A stretch of DNA of 64,000 nt from Pleodorina starrii (taxonomy: Eukaryota; Chlorophyta; Chlorophyceae; Chlamydomonadales; Volvocaceae): NCBI GenBank assembly GCA_030267565.1, contig BRXU01000002.1, positions 8,003,001-8,067,000 of the forward strand, read 5' to 3'. The position numbers were made by a program, and so were the translations under genes. The stretch's first letter is position 1; the number at the start of each line of letters is the position of its first letter. The notes under the pieces are model-generated. The model made no database searches and was not told the origin of the DNA. It saw nothing but the letters and a program-made list of their open reading frames with translations. Positions 39,692-51,647 of the stretch are shown here, piece by piece.

Positions 39692-41568
39692 GGGAATGTG
39701 TGTGTGTGAAAGAGGAGGGAGGCGGCACACACGGTCGGGCATGCGATTGAGGCCGGGGTGTCGGGCAAGCAGAGAGCGACCCACCGACCCACCGACCCAC
39801 CCACCCTGGGTTCTGGGTCCGTTCACTAACGCCGTCTCCGTCTCCGCTGTGGTATACTCTATTTTACCCATCCACCGAAGCCGGTCGTTGGCGTACATAT
39901 TGTGTAACATGTATGTAACAATGAACTCTGCTGCCATTGCCGATCAGCCAGCAATAGGCCGGTGCCTCATAATATATAATAACCACTAAAAGACAGAAGT
40001 TCGGGCCCGAACGTTTAGAGGGCCCTGTGCCCACTTAATGGCCGCTGCCGGACCCAGGCCTGCACCGTTTGTCGCCGGACTTTTTCCGTAATAATCCTTA
40101 CTAGTTAAGGTGTGTACTATAAAACAAATTGTAATGAATGCGGGTTCAATTTTAGCCAGGGTTTGAGTACAAACGTGACCGAGCCGTCCGCCAGGACCAC
40201 CGATCGTACCCCTACCGGAAAATGGTCATCTCCAGTCGCCAATTCATGCCAATAGCCCAGCGCCCCACAACCTCGTCTTATGAACACACAATACGGTAGA
40301 ATCGTGGCGAAGCGGGCGTGCAATTCACTAATGGAACGTAAATGGCGGTCATGGGAGTCCGTCCACACCCACGGCCACCCCTACCCCATGCTGAGCCTAA
40401 GGGTAAATGCCAACACAAGCCCTTTCGCGTCCGAAAGCTCTAAGCGCCTCCCGCGCATACCAAAAGTAGCTGCTATGTGGGGAAAATCATGTACAATGGG
40501 CGCCGTCGCAAGAAAAGGACTCCTACGTGAACAGCGTCTCTTGGACTAAACGCCCTGCTCAGAGCCAAGAGCTGCGGCTGCGCTTCAGGCCACGTACGGC
40601 GCTTTGCTCGCACACCCCTGTGGCCTTATGTTGGTTAGACCAGTACGACGGATGCGCATTGAGCCTAGGAGCCACGCACGCTTTGCAGATTTAAAAAATT
40701 CGATAGAGAAAAGGAGTTAAGGCAGGTCAAGTGCCTGGGGGTGTGGAACGGTGTGCAGTTTGAGCCCGAACTTCTGTCTTTTAGTGAACGGACCTGCCGC
40801 CACCGCCGCCTATATATCTAGTACAATCGATCTCTCCGGAACGAATCGAAGATGCCGTATCGATTGCGGCAGGCGGGCATACGTGTCATCAGATGCACGC
40901 CCACGCATAACGACCGCACGCACCACACCTACCTACCGCACCGACCATTAACGCCACACTGGCTACACACCGGTACTTGCCTGCCGGATGCATGATCCGT
41001 CGCACCCGGGATTATTGCACATACATATATATGTATGTCGGTAAACATAGAACGAGAGAACGCACCTGCTCTTCATATTCTCGGAAGGTCCTTGAGAGGA
41101 GCCCGGCCACCGCTTGAAAGGCCGAGAGGTCCTCTTGTCTCTTGCCGCCGTAAGGCTGCAGAATTGCGGCCGGCCACCACGTCGCCCTGCTGCACGTACG
41201 TTCAACAAACAAAGAAAGCGCCATTCACGTCTTGATTGGTAGATCGGAACCGATGGATGAGATACGTAGATATGCCGGACGGCCTACCGCGCCCGGCGCC
41301 TGCCCAACTCTGCAGGCCCGACAAAATCGCTCTCTTGATTGATATTTGCGCACACGCGCGTGCGCGCGCGCGCTCGTACGCGTGCGTGGCGACGCGCGGG
41401 CCCCTGCCTGCCCGCCTGACGGAATGAATGGATCCGAGCGAATAGACGGTACTCGTTTATACTCGCCTTGGGCGTCGTAGCCACGACGTGTGGATCCTTG
41501 GCCAGCGCCTCCAGCGCCTCCACCTCCTTGTCCGCTGGTCCGCTCCACCTCCCACGGTTGGCAGACAT
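39345..41568 (-). CDS. RS-rich protein with C-terminal Arg/Ser/His domain
   Basis: Tentative minus-strand exons: 41568-41467 (ATG; MSANRGRWSGPADKEVEALE, LAKDPHVVATTPK), 41155-41066 (PYGGKRQEDLSAFQAVAGLL, TFREYEEQ), 39674-39345 (VKAASRQVEAKYKQQ to stop), all phase 0. The first intron would use a GC donor (AAG|GCGAGT); a further upstream exon may end at 41780 (NAFDRLVSEQVRE, donor GTAAGA), but its phase does not fit my first exon. The helical middle followed by an RS/RD/HR-rich tail suggests a nuclear RNA-processing or RNA-binding protein by composition; I do not recognise a family. The last intron hosts a CACTA element. The last exon is duplicated in inverted orientation. Confidence 0.55.
39984..40786. 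mobile_element. Non-autonomous CACTA (EnSpm) transposon, complete
   Basis: An 803-bp element with perfect 23-bp terminal inverted repeats starting CACTAAAAGACAGAAG (39984-40006; complement at 40764-40786) and an exact 3-bp target duplication AAC (39981-39983, 40787-40789), as expected of CACTA elements. Short internal frames on both strands show no transposase domain. It lies in an intron of the RS-rich gene. Confidence 0.95.
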
Positions 41569-42300
41569 GTAAACAACTTGGTCGTCCGCGCACAAGGATG
41601 CAAGCGATGAGCCTAGAACCCAAGTAAATATTACGCACGTATCCTATCCTGTCTCTTAGAGTATAAAATGTAAAAGCTAGGATGGTTCTTTTCGGGCGGT
41701 GGGTTTGGTCCGTAAGCGATCGACTGTCGCCGCCTCTACATATACGACTTCTACGGATGGCCAAGGATGACGCTCTTACCTCGCGGACCTGCTCCGAAAC
41801 CAAGCGGTCGAATGCATTTTTGGGGGGCGTTGTGACGACACCAACCAACGCCGCCTTGTCGCGCCTTACTTTCTCCCGACACGATGTCGACGCCGGCTTG
41901 GATGTTGTGATGATCGTGCGATCGCACTATCCAGTTCCTCTGTAATTAACTGATATTGGATGTTTCGACGACAACTTGCGTTCCTGATGCATGCGCGCGC
42001 TTGCTTGTATGCCATGATGGGCGGATGTTTGCGCTCTTAGGAGTCGGGTTTCTTCGCCATCCACGAACCGAAGTAGCGTCCGCTGGCAGAGGCTGCTGCG
42101 GCCCAGTCGGGCCCGCCATCCGCGCCAGGCCCCCCATGCATCAGACCCCACCTCCTGCTTAAAACTCTCACGAGCAGAAACCAGCAGGAACCGCGCGCAC
42201 ACACCACGCAGACCTCATCGCATCCCCTGCTGCCGGCCGCGCTCGCGCGCGCGGAGTGACCCAGCAGACCCATGGGTGAATCCTTGAGCTAGTCGGCCCT
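41569..42300 (-). other. Upstream part of the RS-rich gene locus
   Basis: Contains the candidate exon ending at 41780 and the 41885-42060 segment duplicated in inverted orientation at 38765-38955. The order of exons here is unresolved. Confidence 0.4.
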
Positions 42301-43392
42301 AACCTATCTAGTTTTGGCGCCACGTCGCGTCATGACAGCGCGGGATGACGCAGCCCCACATTTCGGTCTCTGTATTTTGCTTTCGCCTTTTGCTTTGTCG
42401 TGTCATGCCCGGAAACTGCCGGTGTACGGTATGTGGGCGCGGGGAGCGAGAGAGGCTTCACCACTACCCGGGCGCTGGATGTATGATGCATCCCTGCTGT
42501 CTAACCGCAAAATAATGTCGAGTCCCACCCGCCCACACCACCTTTGGGTTGTGCCGTCTGTCGTGCATCATCAGGCCTATATATGACGCTTTGGGAACGC
42601 GCCCATCACTGCACCGCATCGATCTGCAGCGGCCCGCACGGACCTGTGCACCGCAGCGGCACTCGGACACGGCCGCCTGCTGCCGCAGGGCGGCTCGAGC
42701 GCATACGTACAGCAACGCGCCGTCGCACCCCTCCCCGCTTCCCCCGATCCACACGTACGCGCGAGTGGACTCCGTGCTCGCACCGACACAAAACCAAATG
42801 CGCTGGGGCCCCGCCCAAAAACGCAAGGTGTGCAGAGAGCAGCTCCCGACCACATCGGGGCGATGTACTCCGTAACCATTCATTCATTGGTTACATCGAT
42901 CTCCGAACGGAGGGAACGGCCTCTCCAGGGACCAGCAGGCATCCCAACCACGGCGATTTATTTTGAGAAGATTCGAAAGATGGTAGCACCGCACCCGGCC
43001 GGGCGGGCCGAACGGAAGCGTACGGTCGAGGGCCTGAATAGACATTGGGACCCAGCGAGAAGTAAACCGGCGGGTCAGGACTGAAAGACTCGGTGATTGA
43101 GTCGCACTTCAGACTGCGATCGAACGAAGAGCCAAAGATAAGCCACCATGCGCGCCCTTGCAGCATGCATCAAGCAGGGATGCAACAAGCATGCATCTTT
43201 CCCCTGTAAAACGGTTTAATAACAGCCAAAGACCTCAGGATGCGCACTGATTAGAATTTCATTTAATAACCTCTAAACCTACTCAAGACTTGACTGAAAC
43301 AAGCAAACGAGCGAACGCTAGTGTGCAACCATTTGCTCCCGCATGCCGGCATGGTCGGCTTGTCGGAGGTTACTTTTGTTTCGGAGCCAGCA
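42301..43392. other. No supported gene
   Basis: Open frames on both strands over 42540-42960 are GC-driven and mutually overlapping; no domain recognised. Confidence 0.35.
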
Positions 43393-43625
43393 CGGAATTC
43401 CGACAGCAAACACAGCTGATAGACACGAAGGCCCGCCGATTCCACACACACCACACATACACACACACGACTCCCATGCGGTGCTGGGAAGTTGTTAGTT
43501 GATACGGCCATGTGCAGCACTGGGCCCCTGCTCATGCATGCAGCCACCGCTGCCGCCACCGTCGACTAGGGAGCGAGCGAGTAGGTATTACAATGATACG
43601 TAGCGCCCAGTTAGTTGGCTCGCCA
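43393..43625 (+). repeat. Dispersed repeat family R1, copy B
   Basis: Second copy of the repeat at 21883-22110, same orientation. Because it falls inside the long minus-strand open frame that reaches 43532, the distal part of that frame is unlikely to be real coding sequence. Confidence 0.85.
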
Positions 43626-44349
43626 TTACTGCCGCCGCCTGTACGTAGGTTGCGGCCAACCATCGCATATAATGAAGCAACTGCCGCCGCCATCGGCCCC
43701 CACGAGCGAGTGAGCCGGCAGCAGTATGCACCATCGGTGCTGAAGGCCACCAAGCAAAGGCCGCAGGCGGCGGAGCTGGCTACCTGACGATGACGGCCTG
43801 TATGTAGATACCACGAACTATCAGTGAGTGCATGTATGCCTTTGCCGAACATTACACTAGCGGCTGATTCCACCGTGCCATTGGCATGCACCGCCACTGA
43901 TGACGCGAGTGTGTGGCTGGATGGTGGACGAGCGAGGGCAGAAGCCACCACTACAGCTGCATGGCTCGCAACCTGCAGAGCGCCAAGTGAGTCGGGCGAC
44001 GGGTTTGTTGGGCGGGTCCGCCGGCTTGCAACGAGCACAGGCGGACGGTGCAGCAATCTGCTAGCTGAGCAGGACGTACGGACATCGAGCAGCAGAGCGC
44101 CCGCATGCAATGAAGGTGGAACGGATGGAAGGCGGACAGAACCCGCCGAACGTTTCTCCATGCTTCTGAAGGACCTGAACCGAAGGGCAGGCAAGACCGA
44201 CCCGCCAATCAGGACGGGTTTATATATAAAATGGAACCGAGTCGAAAGACGAACGAAGGAAAGAAACCACGGCCCCGCCTCTGAAGGCCCCTCCCGCCGG
44301 TTGGTCAACAGACCCTCGGGCACCGGCGACGGCACCTCTACACGGACCT

Positions 44350-47300
44350 TGGTATGCATGGGTGCGGTGCTGAAGAGGTGCCGGTTCGTGCGTACACTCT
44401 CTTCTAACATATCTTCACCCAACCCGACACGCAGGGATCGGCCCAACCATCGATTGGCCCACCTGCGCGCTTCCTCCGCCTGCCGCTGCGCCTCCGCCTG
44501 CCGCCGCTGCATCACCGCCACCTCCCCCACTAGCCGCTGGAGCTGCCTCTGCCTCGCACCCCCCCGCCGCTCCAGCACTGCCGCCGCGGCATTGTGGTGC
44601 CGCTTCGCCTCCTCCTCGTCGGAACAAAGCACCGCTGCTGTCACCGCTGCCGGGTCGCCGTCAACATCCTCCACCGGTTGCCCTTCCACCTCCTCGACAC
44701 GCACGTGCCCTGTTGACATTGTCCCGGCGGTGGCGGTGGTGGCACCACCGCCACCGCCGTGGCTTCCGGAGGTTGCACATGCTATTGAGTCCGGCAGCAG
44801 CCGGCCATGGCAGCTGGAATGTCGATGATCTGCGTCGCCTCCTTGGCCGTTTAGCCGCGGTCGCTTCTGCGGCTGCGTGTCGGTGGGAAGCAGTGGCAGT
44901 GGCAGCAGCAGTGGCAGCGACCAGTTGTTGCACCACAGCATTGGGCCGCGCTCTGCCAGCTGCTGCTGCTGCTGCTGTTGCCCTGGGTGCTGCTGCTGAG
45001 ACTGAAGCTGCAGCTGCTGTGAATGCAGGTGCTGCTGCAGCTGCTCCAGGCGGGCGGCCAGTGCATCCCGTTCCGATCTCAGCTGCGCCACCTGCTCCTC
45101 CAACCGACGGACCCGTGGGCCCACCGCCGCCGCCACCGCCGCCGACGCTGTGCGCTGGCTGCGAACGTCCTCAGCCGCCTCGTCGCGCTGCCGTACCGCC
45201 TCGTCCCGCTGCCGCTCCGCCTCGTCCTTTTGCCGTACGGCTTCGTCGCGCTGCCGTACTGCCTCTGCCAGGCATCGCTGTGCCTCGTCCCGCTGCCGTA
45301 CGGCCTCATCCCGCCCCTGTTCGGCCGCCCCCCGTGCGGCCTGCGCCTCTTGATGCGCCTTGTGTAGACGGCACTGCTGCAACACCAGGCCCGCGATGTA
45401 CTGCGCCACCCACATCCACCCATACATGCGGCATAGTGCATCACAAGCGAGCGGGCGAGTGAGCTAACGGACGAGTGAACGAACTGGGGCCAGCCACAAG
45501 ATTTACCCTGCCACTGCGTGCTATGTATACGGTTAAGAGCTGCTCGCTGCACACCCATCCATCCACCCTGCGGGCCACCCTCAGATTCTGGGCCACCGCG
45601 CACCCTACCGTGAAGAACAAGATGATCTTCGGCGTCCCAAGTGAGAGAGCAACACGTGCGTGGCAAGGTTTGCAAGGAAGCCGCCCCGCCCACGCATCTC
45701 CCTTGGCCGGCAACGTACGTCACATCGGCCAAAAACGCTTTGGGTTATCGATCATCACTGCCTTGCTTGCTTGCGTGCAAGCGCCACGTGTCAAATGGGC
45801 GCAGCCCCCGAGACTTACGGACGACTGCGTGGGCCTGGCGCCTTGCATGCACACCCCACCCACCTGCACGTGGCTGGTCGGCGGCTCGCCCACAGCAGCA
45901 GGTGGCTGCGCTGGGATCTCTGTGATGGCACTCCCGCCGGCAGGAGAGCCGCCTCCATCCTCTTGGCGCTCCAATGGCCCCGCACCCTCCTGGGCAGGAA
46001 CCTGCTGCAGGGGGGGTAACATAGAAGATACCGCAGCGGAGGGACGGAGAGGACGGCGTTAGCGAGCGGACCCGGAACCCAGCAATACTTACCGAACATA
46101 CCGGTAACCTTATCAAGACGAGAGGCACCGGGGTGGGGGTATCCATGTATAGGCCGGAGCCCGTGAACGGTAAAGTAACAGAAGAGGGCCGTCTCGTCTG
46201 CAAAAGAACAGCGAGCTTGCAAGCAGCAGAGGACGTTATACAAAAACCGAGAGGTTGTAGCAGTGTAGGTGCTGAACACCATTAAGCCATGCGTGTCTGA
46301 AGACTCGTACACCTGCTGGGTGGGCACCCATATTACTAGTGGGATGCATTCAGTCAAGCATTCAGTTAACCCACAGTGTAACACCCCGTTCAGTTAACCA
46401 CTGCATACCTGCCCGCCATAATCGCCATCCCTGCCACCAGTGCTGACACCACCCGGATAGATGCTGCTTGCAGGTGAGGCCCCGATGGCAAGGAGTGTGT
46501 CCTGCAATGGAATAAATAGGCTCTACTGATGAGGCCACTCCGGCTACCCACCAATCATCTGCAACCACACTCGCCTGCGGGGTGGTCCCACTGATCTGCC
46601 TGATTCCCGAGCCCAGCAGCAGGCTGCTCGGCGGGGCAGCAGCGCTGGAGGACGGTTCGCCCATCGTCATCAGCAGCTTGGCGTGCAGCGCGACCTGTGA
46701 AATGCAAACCACAAGTTGGTTGCAGTCGTACAGAATACCTGGCACCCCCCTGTCACACAGACCTTTTCCTTTGTGAGCGACCTTGAGGGCCAGTCGTACT
46801 TGTGGTTGTCGACGCTGCCAAGCTGGTTGGGCTTCGCTTTGTGCATATCCTCAAGGACCACGAGCTTGACTAGCCTTTCGCGATCGGTCTTGCAGTCGGC
46901 CAGGCTAGAGGCAAGGTACTTCTTCTCGCCTCCGCGCAGCATGTCCCCAAACGTCTTTTTGGAAGCCTGGGAGCCAATCAGCTCCATGAGGGTCTTGCGC
47001 TCCTAGCGCAACGAAAGCCAAGTAAGGTTCCACGCTGTCAGCAGGGCAATGAACATAAGCTTCTTCTGCTGACATATATGTTGTTACGTTGTAATAACTC
47101 ACCCCGAATTGTGTTGCGAACACCATTTCATAAATGCTGGCAGGCGTTGGATCCGCAGGCAAAGGAGAGGTGAAGCATTCAAATTGAACCAGTTTCACAT
47201 TTTTCTTATCAACCTTGGATAATTGGCACGCCAGGCGAAACATAATGGACTCTAATGAATCCTGTGCTGTCTTCCTCGCCGCCTCTGCGCGGCGGGCCTC

Positions 47301-47351
47301 AAGTATGAGAACATCTATGGAAAATACCGCGTGGCCTTGGCCGCCATCCAT
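44350..47351 (-). CDS. Coiled-coil protein, unknown family
   Basis: Minus-strand exons, all phase 0: 47351-47103 (ATG), 47002-46763, 46694-46575, 46501-46409, 46004-45864, and 45400 to about 44350 (3' limit uncertain). N-terminal part: VFSIDVLILEARRAEAARK, MFRLACQLSKVDKKNVKL, then LMELIGSQASKKTFGDML and RLVKLVVLEDMHKAK, a helical globular region. A Pro/Ser linker follows. The last exon encodes a long coiled coil with seven-residue repeats (RQRDEAVRQKDEAERQRDEA), a Gln-rich stretch, and a second helix (AEAQRQAEEARRWANRWL). The third intron appears to use a GC donor (CAG|GCGAGT). The frame stays open to 43532 but overlaps a dispersed repeat there, so I end it earlier. Role unknown; a cytoskeletal or scaffold function would be inference only. 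Confidence 0.65.
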
Positions 47352-48382
47352 CCTCTAGGCAGCGAAATAAGGCCACAAATATTTTCTACAGGACAATGAG
47401 GACATGCCGTTTGTTTTGTGAAAGTTTATAATAATTTCGTCAGCATGTACGATGGCTGGCTTAGCTTATGGACCAGCAATCGTACATGCAGTACAGGAGC
47501 CCACGAGCAGCTTACAAAATCGATAGGAAAATATCACATTCGTGGATATTGATTTCAGTGATGGTTCCTTGGGTTGTTGCGCGGTCGCACGGGCGTTTGT
47601 GTGTCTGTGTGCGTGCCGTATGCCTCAACAAACTGCCGTGCCTCAAGTAAGGCGGCAGGCCGTGCAGTTTATACTTAGACATGCATGGCTTAATCTTTGA
47701 GACAAGCATATGACTACTGGCAGGATCAACCAGATAACTGCCTTGACTTGATGCCGTACCGTACGACTAAGCCATCGCTGGCCTCATCATACTGTACGAC
47801 ACTCCAAACCGTGCCGAGGCACGGCGGCTACCCGGACAGGACAGGACAGGAGTACAGGAGTTTCCGGCCTTCCCTGTTGTGTGTGTCTGCTACCCGGTTA
47901 TATCTGGCACCCATGTATACATATCCATGTACATCCGGGCTCGTGTTTACATTATCGTGTACAGCCTGTCTCGTGCGTGTTTACACTGCCAGTGTCTAGA
48001 TAGCCGTGTTAACATGTCACGAGTATACATCGTGTACGTACACCAGCCGTATAATACACGGCCCTTACGTGTATACGCGGTCCACAATTTTGCAGACGAG
48101 TACATTTAATGGACCGGCGGTGTTTTCTCATCAGGTGCACCTACCCAGGGTGCACCGTACATGAATGTCACATACAACATTGCTGGGCACTGCGCATATT
48201 CATGGTTTGCACTCAACCGCGTCGCACGGGGTGATCCTTCCCGAGGGAGCACGAGCAGGCACGAGTGAGAGGGCACTCATCAATAATGTGCACACTACTT
48301 GCACCGCTGTGGGACAGTAGTGTCATGCGAGGAGCGCTTTCTGTATGTTTTGTGTCTTGCTGTGCTGTGCCGCTGGCAACGA
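47352..48382. other. No supported gene
   Basis: Upstream flank of the coiled-coil gene, then a stretch rich in GTGTAC/GTATACA motifs (47900-48080). No gene seen. Confidence 0.4.
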
Positions 48383-48581
<199 letters not shown>

Positions 48582-48602
48582 CGGTTTGTTTCCAATGCCA
48601 TC

Positions 48603-49557
48603 AGGGGGGGTAAGAAATCTAGTTTCAGACCCCACGCTAAAAATGTTGGCGGGACCCCCCCAGACCACCCACCCACCCCTGCCGTACCGTACGACGTTGT
48701 ACGGTTGTCGTAAAAAAGACAAATTAACGCGTTTTTCGCAAACCGCCATTGCAACTAGCGAAATCCTGTCATTTCGGTCATGAATTATTACTAACGTACG
48801 CGAATGCAAGTCAAGAGTGCCTACCGAGAGGTGTTATGTATTTGTTTGTCCACTTCCAAACAAACGACCAAACCGTTTTATCCCAAAGTCAACTGCACGA
48901 AAATAATGTCTCAACATGTCAAATGCATTTCAATCGACAGAAGTCCGGAAAGCGAGCTCGGGAAGTACTTGGCGGCATCGCTCCATGCCTTCCTGTCTGC
49001 GCGCCCTTGCTTGCACGCTGCGCTAGCGTGGTGCCTCTCCAAGTTTGCGTCGTTTATGTTCTCCGGAAGGAGGGCTCCGCACCCACGGAGGCATGGAACC
49101 TTCAAATGCGACACTCTAGCCGGGTTCCCGCAAGCACCACCACCCGCACCCAAAGTATCCTCGTCCTTTCGGGGCTTCTTATTTACTGAGAAGATGTAGG
49201 TTTGTCGTTATCGTCCATAGCCGTCACTCGACATGTGCATGCACAAAGTTCCGACTTAACCCAGTACGCTATACTGCACCTGATATGCGGAAATGATAGG
49301 TATGACATCAAGGACTTGCTTTATGAAGTTAGTATTACATTTTGAGCATTATAGAAAAAGTTTGAAAGGGTATGGAAGAAAGTCTCCGAGACCCATACCC
49401 ACCCACCCACCCCCCTGCCGTACAACCAACTTTGACAGGCCATAACTTTTTATACCCAGGTCCAAATTCACTTCTGAAAGCATATTTGGACTCCTTATGC
49501 AAAAAGCTTTCGATTTCGAGCGTGGGGTAGTTTTTTTGATTTCCTGCCCCCCCCCCG
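48603..49557. mobile_element. TIR transposon with 8-bp target duplication, non-autonomous
   Basis: A 955-bp insertion that splits repeat R2, flanked by ATGCCATC (48595-48602, 49558-49565). Imperfect terminal inverted repeats of about 38 bp: AGGGGGGGTAAGAAATC with ACCCCACGCT at left, and the complement reading GGGGGGCAGGAAATC with ACCCCACGCT at right. The 8-bp duplication and (C)AGGG-type end suggest hAT. A minus-strand frame (48911-49153) has CLRGCGALLPENINDANLER then HHASAAC, vaguely BED-finger-like, but no transposase. Confidence 0.85.
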
Positions 49558-50493
49558 ATGCCATCTGTTATTGCGGGAAAGCGCATTTTGGCCATCGGCT
49601 GGGCAAATGCAAGGCCAGACATACGCCTTCCGTCCACGCATCTGGTGAGTCCTTTTCTAGCTGTCAGGCGGCACGCAGTGCGCGTTCCGTCGAGCAGGTG
49701 CGAGTGAGGATGACGCTCGGCTTGCCGGACCAGGGGTAATGGGGTATGGCGGATGTGAGCTCCCTCGCGGGAAGACTCGCTGGATCGAGAAGCTGGGACA
49801 AGGCCGGAGGCCGCTGCTGCATCAGTAGTAGTATGGGTCGGGGCCTTCGCAATGCAGTAAGCGATGCATGCAGCCGCTCGCGTGCGGGGGTGTGCATCGG
49901 CCGCTTCATCAGAAACATCTTGTGCCACGTGCGCGAGCATCCTGTGGTGCGAAAGTTTGGAAAGTTTGACGCCACCGGGTGGACTACTGGAGCGCACCAG
50001 CCAGCCACCGCCGGCGCAGCGTCGATCCATCAGGATCCATCGGCGCAACATCCAACGGCGCAGCGGCCAAGGACGCATTGAACACACAAATTTTAATTAT
50101 CTATGTGACATTGTATGGGCAAAAGAGCTTGCATGGCGAGTAAGCGAGCGAGGAAGCTGCTGGCAAGCTTGGCAAGTAATAAGTCTGGCGAAAGGCGCTC
50201 GCTCGTGAGCATTGAAATCTTAAAAGTCACTCATTTCGCGTCATTAATGGATTCCGTGTGACGCATATGGCTTAATGGGCTTCTGCAGCGTGGAAATGCG
50301 CGCGGAGCCCTGAAGTGGCACGAGTTGGCCGCAAAGATGCTCGGGAATACCGACTTCCTTGTGGTAACACACGCGCGCGCCGCCAGGAGCTTTCGAGTAA
50401 TTTTTAATAGGTTCACGAAGTCAGTGGAATTGTATTGGGTGCGACAAAACGAGGAGCTGTCACCGTGTCGCAAAAGACTGAAATTTAAGTAAT
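49558..50493 (+). repeat. R2 repeat, copy 2 (right part)
   Basis: Continues the R2 copy begun at 48586 after the transposon. Matches 32730-33697, including ACATACGCCTTCCGTCCACG, GGCACGCAGTGCGCGTTCCG, TTGTGCCACGTGC, CATCCAACGGCGCAGCGGCC and GCGTCATTAATGGATTCCGT. The two copies share the in-frame TGA but differ by many indels. Confidence 0.9.
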
Positions 50494-50647
50494 GGTAGCC
50501 GCAGACTTTAAAGCGCGTCCCCCGTAATAATATCACTGCTATTCATCTTTAGTACTTGTGAATGGAAGCTTAACGAAATCCTTGGAGCCGGCTGGCGGCT
50601 TCTCGGGGGGGCAGCTGTACGAAATCCGCTTTCACCACATCGGCATC

Positions 50648-51555
50648 ATGTCCCGGCATGGAGGCGACGATGGATTTGATAGAAGGTTCTCCTCCGTATC
50701 GGCTCGTAGCAAGCTAGGACGGAAGCGGGTCCAAAAGGAGCCCGATGATGACGGCAGCCCTCGCAAGCAGCCACGGCTTTCTGAGTCTCGACCGAGGGAA
50801 TATTTCGCCAAGCTTCGGCACAGCAGGGCAAGCGACTCTACCACCGATGACAGCGGCACGCCCGATTCCGAACCCAACTCTGACCGACGCTCCGACGACC
50901 CCGGTGCAGACACCAGGCCCCCGCCTTCCGCAACCCCACCACCCCCCAGCCCTCCAGACGACGGATTCGACATCCCCCTCGGAGCACGGATTCCACAGCC
51001 CGCAGCCCGCAGCAGAGCAGGTATCAACGCCCGGCGGCAAGCAGCGTGGGAGGGGGCTGAAGCAGCTGCGACAGGAAGGAAGAGTTCTTGGCGCGGGAGT
51101 TTGCCATGCACGTATGTGCGGCGGCAGCGCCTCTGCACCCACTGCCCTCGTTGCGGGGCCGCGGGTTCCGGAGCCGCCGAGCCCGTTTGGACCAGCAAGC
51201 AGGGCAGCCCGGGGGCATACATCTCGACAGGGGTCACGGAGAAAGTAGCCGCGAGGGCAGCCTTCCGCAGCAGCAGGTTCCGCAGCAGGTTCCGCAGCCG
51301 CAGCAGCAGCAGCAGCCGGGCCCGCAACAGGAGCCCCATCTATCCCTGGGGAGCTCTGCCACCCCTTTATTTCCTGTACTACGTCACGGAGATAGAGCGA
51401 GTGGTAGCGTGACGGTGGACTGCTGGCCCCTACCTGTTCAGCTGTATGTCGAGTCTGCGGCCTCGATCGTCTCATCACGCAGCAACCCATTGGACGGAGA
51501 TTGGTTGCGTCCCCAGCTCACCGGTTGCCCCAGCGGGGGGCATATGAACGGCTGA
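50648..51555 (+). pseudogene. Frameshifted reading frame, possible retroelement protein
   Basis: From ATG 50648 a charged frame runs MSRHGGDDGFDRRFSSVSAR, RKRVQKEPDDDGSPRKQPR, to a Pro-rich stretch. The protein-like reading then appears to move through the other two frames (PGGKQRGRGLKQLRQE; then EEFLAREFAMHV with a QQQVPQQVPQPQQQQQ run) and ends at 51555, which suggests two frameshifts. The acidic-basic start and Gln/Pro-rich tail resemble Gag-like or disordered proteins, but no diagnostic motif is seen. An intron-containing gene is an alternative. Confidence 0.4.
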
Positions 51556-51647
51556 CCTACCCCCCCCCCCCTCCCCCGGCGACGGCCGCCGGTGCGGTGG
51601 CCAGTTCGGTACCAACTAACGGCGTATTTGTGGTGCAGTGCACGCCT

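Noticed and set aside
43532..44349. Distal 270 residues of the 631-residue minus frame following the coiled coil.
   Set aside because: It loses coiled-coil character and overlaps dispersed repeat R1, so the real gene most likely ends or splices out before it.
45815..46384. Minus frame starting MLHCGLTECLTEC as an extra exon of the coiled-coil gene.
   Set aside because: It contains a dispersed intronic repeat, is not needed for phase, and skipping it joins two phase-0 exons cleanly.
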